Source: Mycobacterium sp. (lineage in GTDB: Bacteria; Actinomycetota; Actinomycetes; Mycobacteriales; Mycobacteriaceae). From it: a stretch of DNA of 9,007 nucleotides. Below are positions 7,401 to 9,007 of the stretch, one piece after another. The DNA lies in contig VERS01000050.1 of NCBI GenBank assembly GCA_018882545.1, positions 1-9,007 of the forward strand. The letters are read 5' to 3'. The number at the start of each line of letters is the position of its first letter. Positions within the stretch are counted from its first letter, which is position 1. A program made the translations under genes and the position numbers. Under the pieces are notes generated by a model, which did not search any database, had not been told where the DNA came from, and saw only the letters and a list, made by a program, of their open reading frames with translations.

Positions 7401-9007
7401 GCCCCGGCAGGACTGCCGGTCGTGGCCCCGTCAGCACCCGGCGTGCCGTCGTTGGGGATGACGAAAAGCAGGCGACCCGGCCCGCCCGGTCCGCCCCCGC
7501 CGCCGGTGCGGCCGGCGCCACCGTCGCCGCCGTCGCCGCCGCGCCCGATGAGGTAGCCGCCGCCGCCGCCAGCGCCGCCGGCACCCCCGGTCGTGCTCCC
7601 CGTTCCACCGCGACTGCCCGATCCACCCGATCCGATCAGCGCGATGAGGCCGAGATTGCCCCCATTGCCGCCGGCCCCGCCGATCCCGGAGACCGAACCG
7701 CTGTCACCACCGAAGCCGCCGTCGCCGCCGCCGCCGCCGAACAGGGCGAACAACGGGCCCCGCCCGCCGTCGCCGGCGGCACCCCCGTCGCCAACCGGGC
7801 CGGTGGCACTGCCGCTGGACCCGCCGTCCCCACCCCAGCCGGTGAACAGCGCGGCCCGGCCGCCGGTTCCGCCGTCACCGCCGCGGGCGACACCGAGCCC
7901 GCCCCGTCCGGCGGACCCGCCGAACGCGAACGGCGCCAGCCATCCGGTGTTGCCGCCGTCCCCGCCGGCCCCGCCGATCCCGCCGAGACCCGTGGCGTCG
8001 CCCCCCGAACCTCCGGTGCCGGCGTAGCTCAACACCGACACGAAACCGGCGTCGCCGCCGTCGCCGCCCCGGCCGCCGACACCCCCTGGACCGGTAGCGT
8101 CACCGCCGTCGCCGGCCGTACCGCCGAGGCCCATCAGCATGACGAGCGGCGCGTCGCCGCCGTCGCCGCCGCGGCCGCCGGTGCCTGCCGGACCGGTCGA
8201 GGCGCCGCCGTCGCCGCCGTTGCCCGGCCCACCGACGATGTCGAGCACTCCGCCGTCGACGAAAAGGTTGAGCAGACCGGGATTGCCGCCCTTTCCGCCG
8301 GCCCCGCCGACGCCGCCTTCCGCGCTGGCAGATCCACCCGCACCGCCGTCGCCGGGGTTACCGCGCAGCAGCGGGCCGCGACCGCCGGCGCCGCCGTCGC
8401 CGCCGGCCGTCGTCCCTGCGCCGCCGCGGCCGCCGTCCCCGGCGTTGCCGTTCAATGCCAGCCAGCCCGCGCTGCCGCCGGCGCCGCCCGCTCCGCCGGC
8501 ACCCGTCAACGCCGCGCCCGAACCGCCGCCGCCGGCGTTGCCCCACAGCAGACCGCCGGTGCCGCCGGCCCCGCCGGCCCCCGCGTTGATCCCGGCCGCG
8601 CCCGCACCGCCATCGCCGCCATTGCCGATCAGACCCGCCGAACCGCCCTTGCCGCCGTTGAAGCCGTTGCCCCCGGACCCGATCAGAAATCCGGCCCGGC
8701 CGCCGTTGCAGGCGCCGCTGGTACAGGCACCGGTGTAGCCGGTGTAGGAGTAGCCGTTACCGAATAGCAGTCCCGCGTTGGGGTTGTCCGCGGTGCCGTC
8801 GCCGCTGAAGATGCGGAGGACACCCGCGAGCGGGCCCTGCGAAGCGGCCACCGTCGGCGCCTGGACCGCTCGGAGCGCGGAGGCCCCCGGGACGGCCCCG
8901 GGTACTGCTTCAGGGATGGATGGGCTCAGCCCATCCCGCACTTTCGGCTGCGGAATCCCCGCCGCGGGTGCAACCGGCCCGGTGGTGCGGTCCGCACTGA
9001 TCGTCGA
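7391..9007 (-). CDS. PGRS-type glycine-rich protein (N-terminus beyond right edge)
   Basis: A 538-residue open segment, stop codon at 7391-7393, with no stop up to the right edge. A GTG at 8941 would give 516 residues but has no good ribosome site, so the true start is probably outside. The visible N-terminal part (about 100 residues) is Pro/Ala-rich, then carries GDGTADNPNAGLLFGNG and a Tyr-rich stretch with the only two cysteines (GACTSGACNGG). A long run of GGX repeats broken by hydrophobic clusters (LLW, WLA, LVMLM, LIALI) follows, as in the PGRS domains of mycobacterial PE_PGRS proteins. It ends in a short non-repeat tail beginning RLLFVIPNDGTPGADG. No PE domain is visible; whether a PE domain or a signal peptide lies upstream cannot be seen. 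PGRS proteins are generally found at the cell surface or secreted. Function unknown. Plus-strand frames across it are open only because GGN/GCC codons read as Ala/Pro codons in reverse. Confidence 0.88.
   Translation of the reverse strand, partial: STISADRTTGPVAPAAGIPQPKVRDGLSPSIPEAVPGAVPGASALRAVQAPTVAASQGPLAGVLRIFSGDGTADNPNAGLLFGNGYSYTGYTGACTSGACNGGRAGFLIGSGGNGFNGGKGGSAGLIGNGGDGGAGAAGINAGAGGAGGTGGLLWGNAGGGGSGAALTGAGGAGGAGGSAGWLALNGNAGDGGRGGAGTTAGGDGGAGGRGPLLRGNPGDGGAGGSASAEGGVGGAGGKGGNPGLLNLFVDGGVLDIVGGPGNGGDGGASTGPAGTGGRGGDGGDAPLVMLMGLGGTAGDGGDATGPGGVGGRGGDGGDAGFVSVLSYAGTGGSGGDATGLGGIGGAGGDGGNTGWLAPFAFGGSAGRGGLGVARGGDGGTGGRAALFTGWGGDGGSSGSATGPVGDGGAAGDGGRGPLFALFGGGGGDGGFGGDSGSVSGIGGAGGNGGNLGLIALIGSGGSGSRGGTGSTTGGAGGAGGGGGYLIGRGGDGGDGGAGRTGGGGGPGGPGRLLFVIPNDGTPGADGATTGSPAGAQP
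7475..8701 (-). repeat. PGRS repeat region (GGX modules)
   Basis: This part of the PGRS gene encodes near-continuous Gly-Gly-X triplets (X mostly Ala, Asp, Asn, Ser). Roughly every 19-43 residues a hydrophobic cluster of two to five residues interrupts them, giving about 13 modules. GGCGGC/GGCGAC-type codons produce degenerate repeats (CCGCCG on the plus strand) prone to slippage, recombination and misassembly. Confidence 0.85.

Noticed and set aside
7475..8701. CRISPR-like or tandem DNA repeat array
   Set aside because: Repeats are degenerate, 3-bp periodic and in frame with a glycine-rich protein; no constant repeat with unique spacers.
7277..8767. Long Ala-rich and Pro-rich open frames on the plus strand opposite the PGRS gene
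   Set aside because: GGC/GGN glycine codons read as GCC/NCC in reverse, so the opposite strand lacks stops automatically. The minus frame has the coherent PGRS layout and a sensible tail.

Overview
The window is chromosomal DNA from a Mycobacterium. The evidence is very high GC, GTG starts, TANNNT-type -10 boxes, a glycine-rich PGRS-type coding region, and a gene order recalled from mycobacteria: ppk1, fbiD, gpsA, ddl, a DUF3515 gene, thiL. Two details point away from the M. tuberculosis complex. An extra PLP-enzyme gene lies between gpsA and ddl, and the transposase/resolvase pair that I recall (IS1538, Rv2978c/Rv2979c) near thiL in M. tuberculosis is absent. A non-tuberculous mycobacterium is the best reading; I cannot name the species.

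Layout. Left, minus strand: polyphosphate kinase ppk1, its C-terminal part cut off by the left edge, preceded by fbiD (PEP guanylyltransferase of coenzyme F420 synthesis), probably one transcript. A 113-bp divergent spacer then carries a 9-bp tandem repeat. Centre, plus strand: gpsA (glycerol-3-phosphate dehydrogenase), a cystathionine gamma-lyase-like PLP enzyme 7 bp downstream, then ddl (D-Ala-D-Ala ligase), which seems to have its own leaderless promoter. A small membrane-anchored DUF3515 gene on the minus strand meets ddl tail to tail, with one base between the stop codons. It diverges from thiL (thiamine-monophosphate kinase, plus strand). Right, minus strand: a large PGRS-type glycine-rich protein gene whose 3' end overlaps the end of thiL by 10 bp and whose 5' end runs off the right edge.

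How the genes relate. Most are housekeeping: energy and phosphate storage (ppk1), F420 (fbiD), phospholipid backbone (gpsA), peptidoglycan precursor (ddl) and thiamine diphosphate (thiL). They are neighbours rather than one pathway. The accessory element is the PGRS gene, placed where M. tuberculosis has ung after thiL. Every stretch longer than 300 bases is coding; the largest spacer is the 113 bp between fbiD and gpsA. No tRNA, rRNA, CRISPR array, insertion sequence or attachment site was seen. I do not see a complete undescribed system. The points most worth a second look are the PGRS protein's unusual N-terminal part with its lone cysteine pair, and the orphan PLP enzyme.
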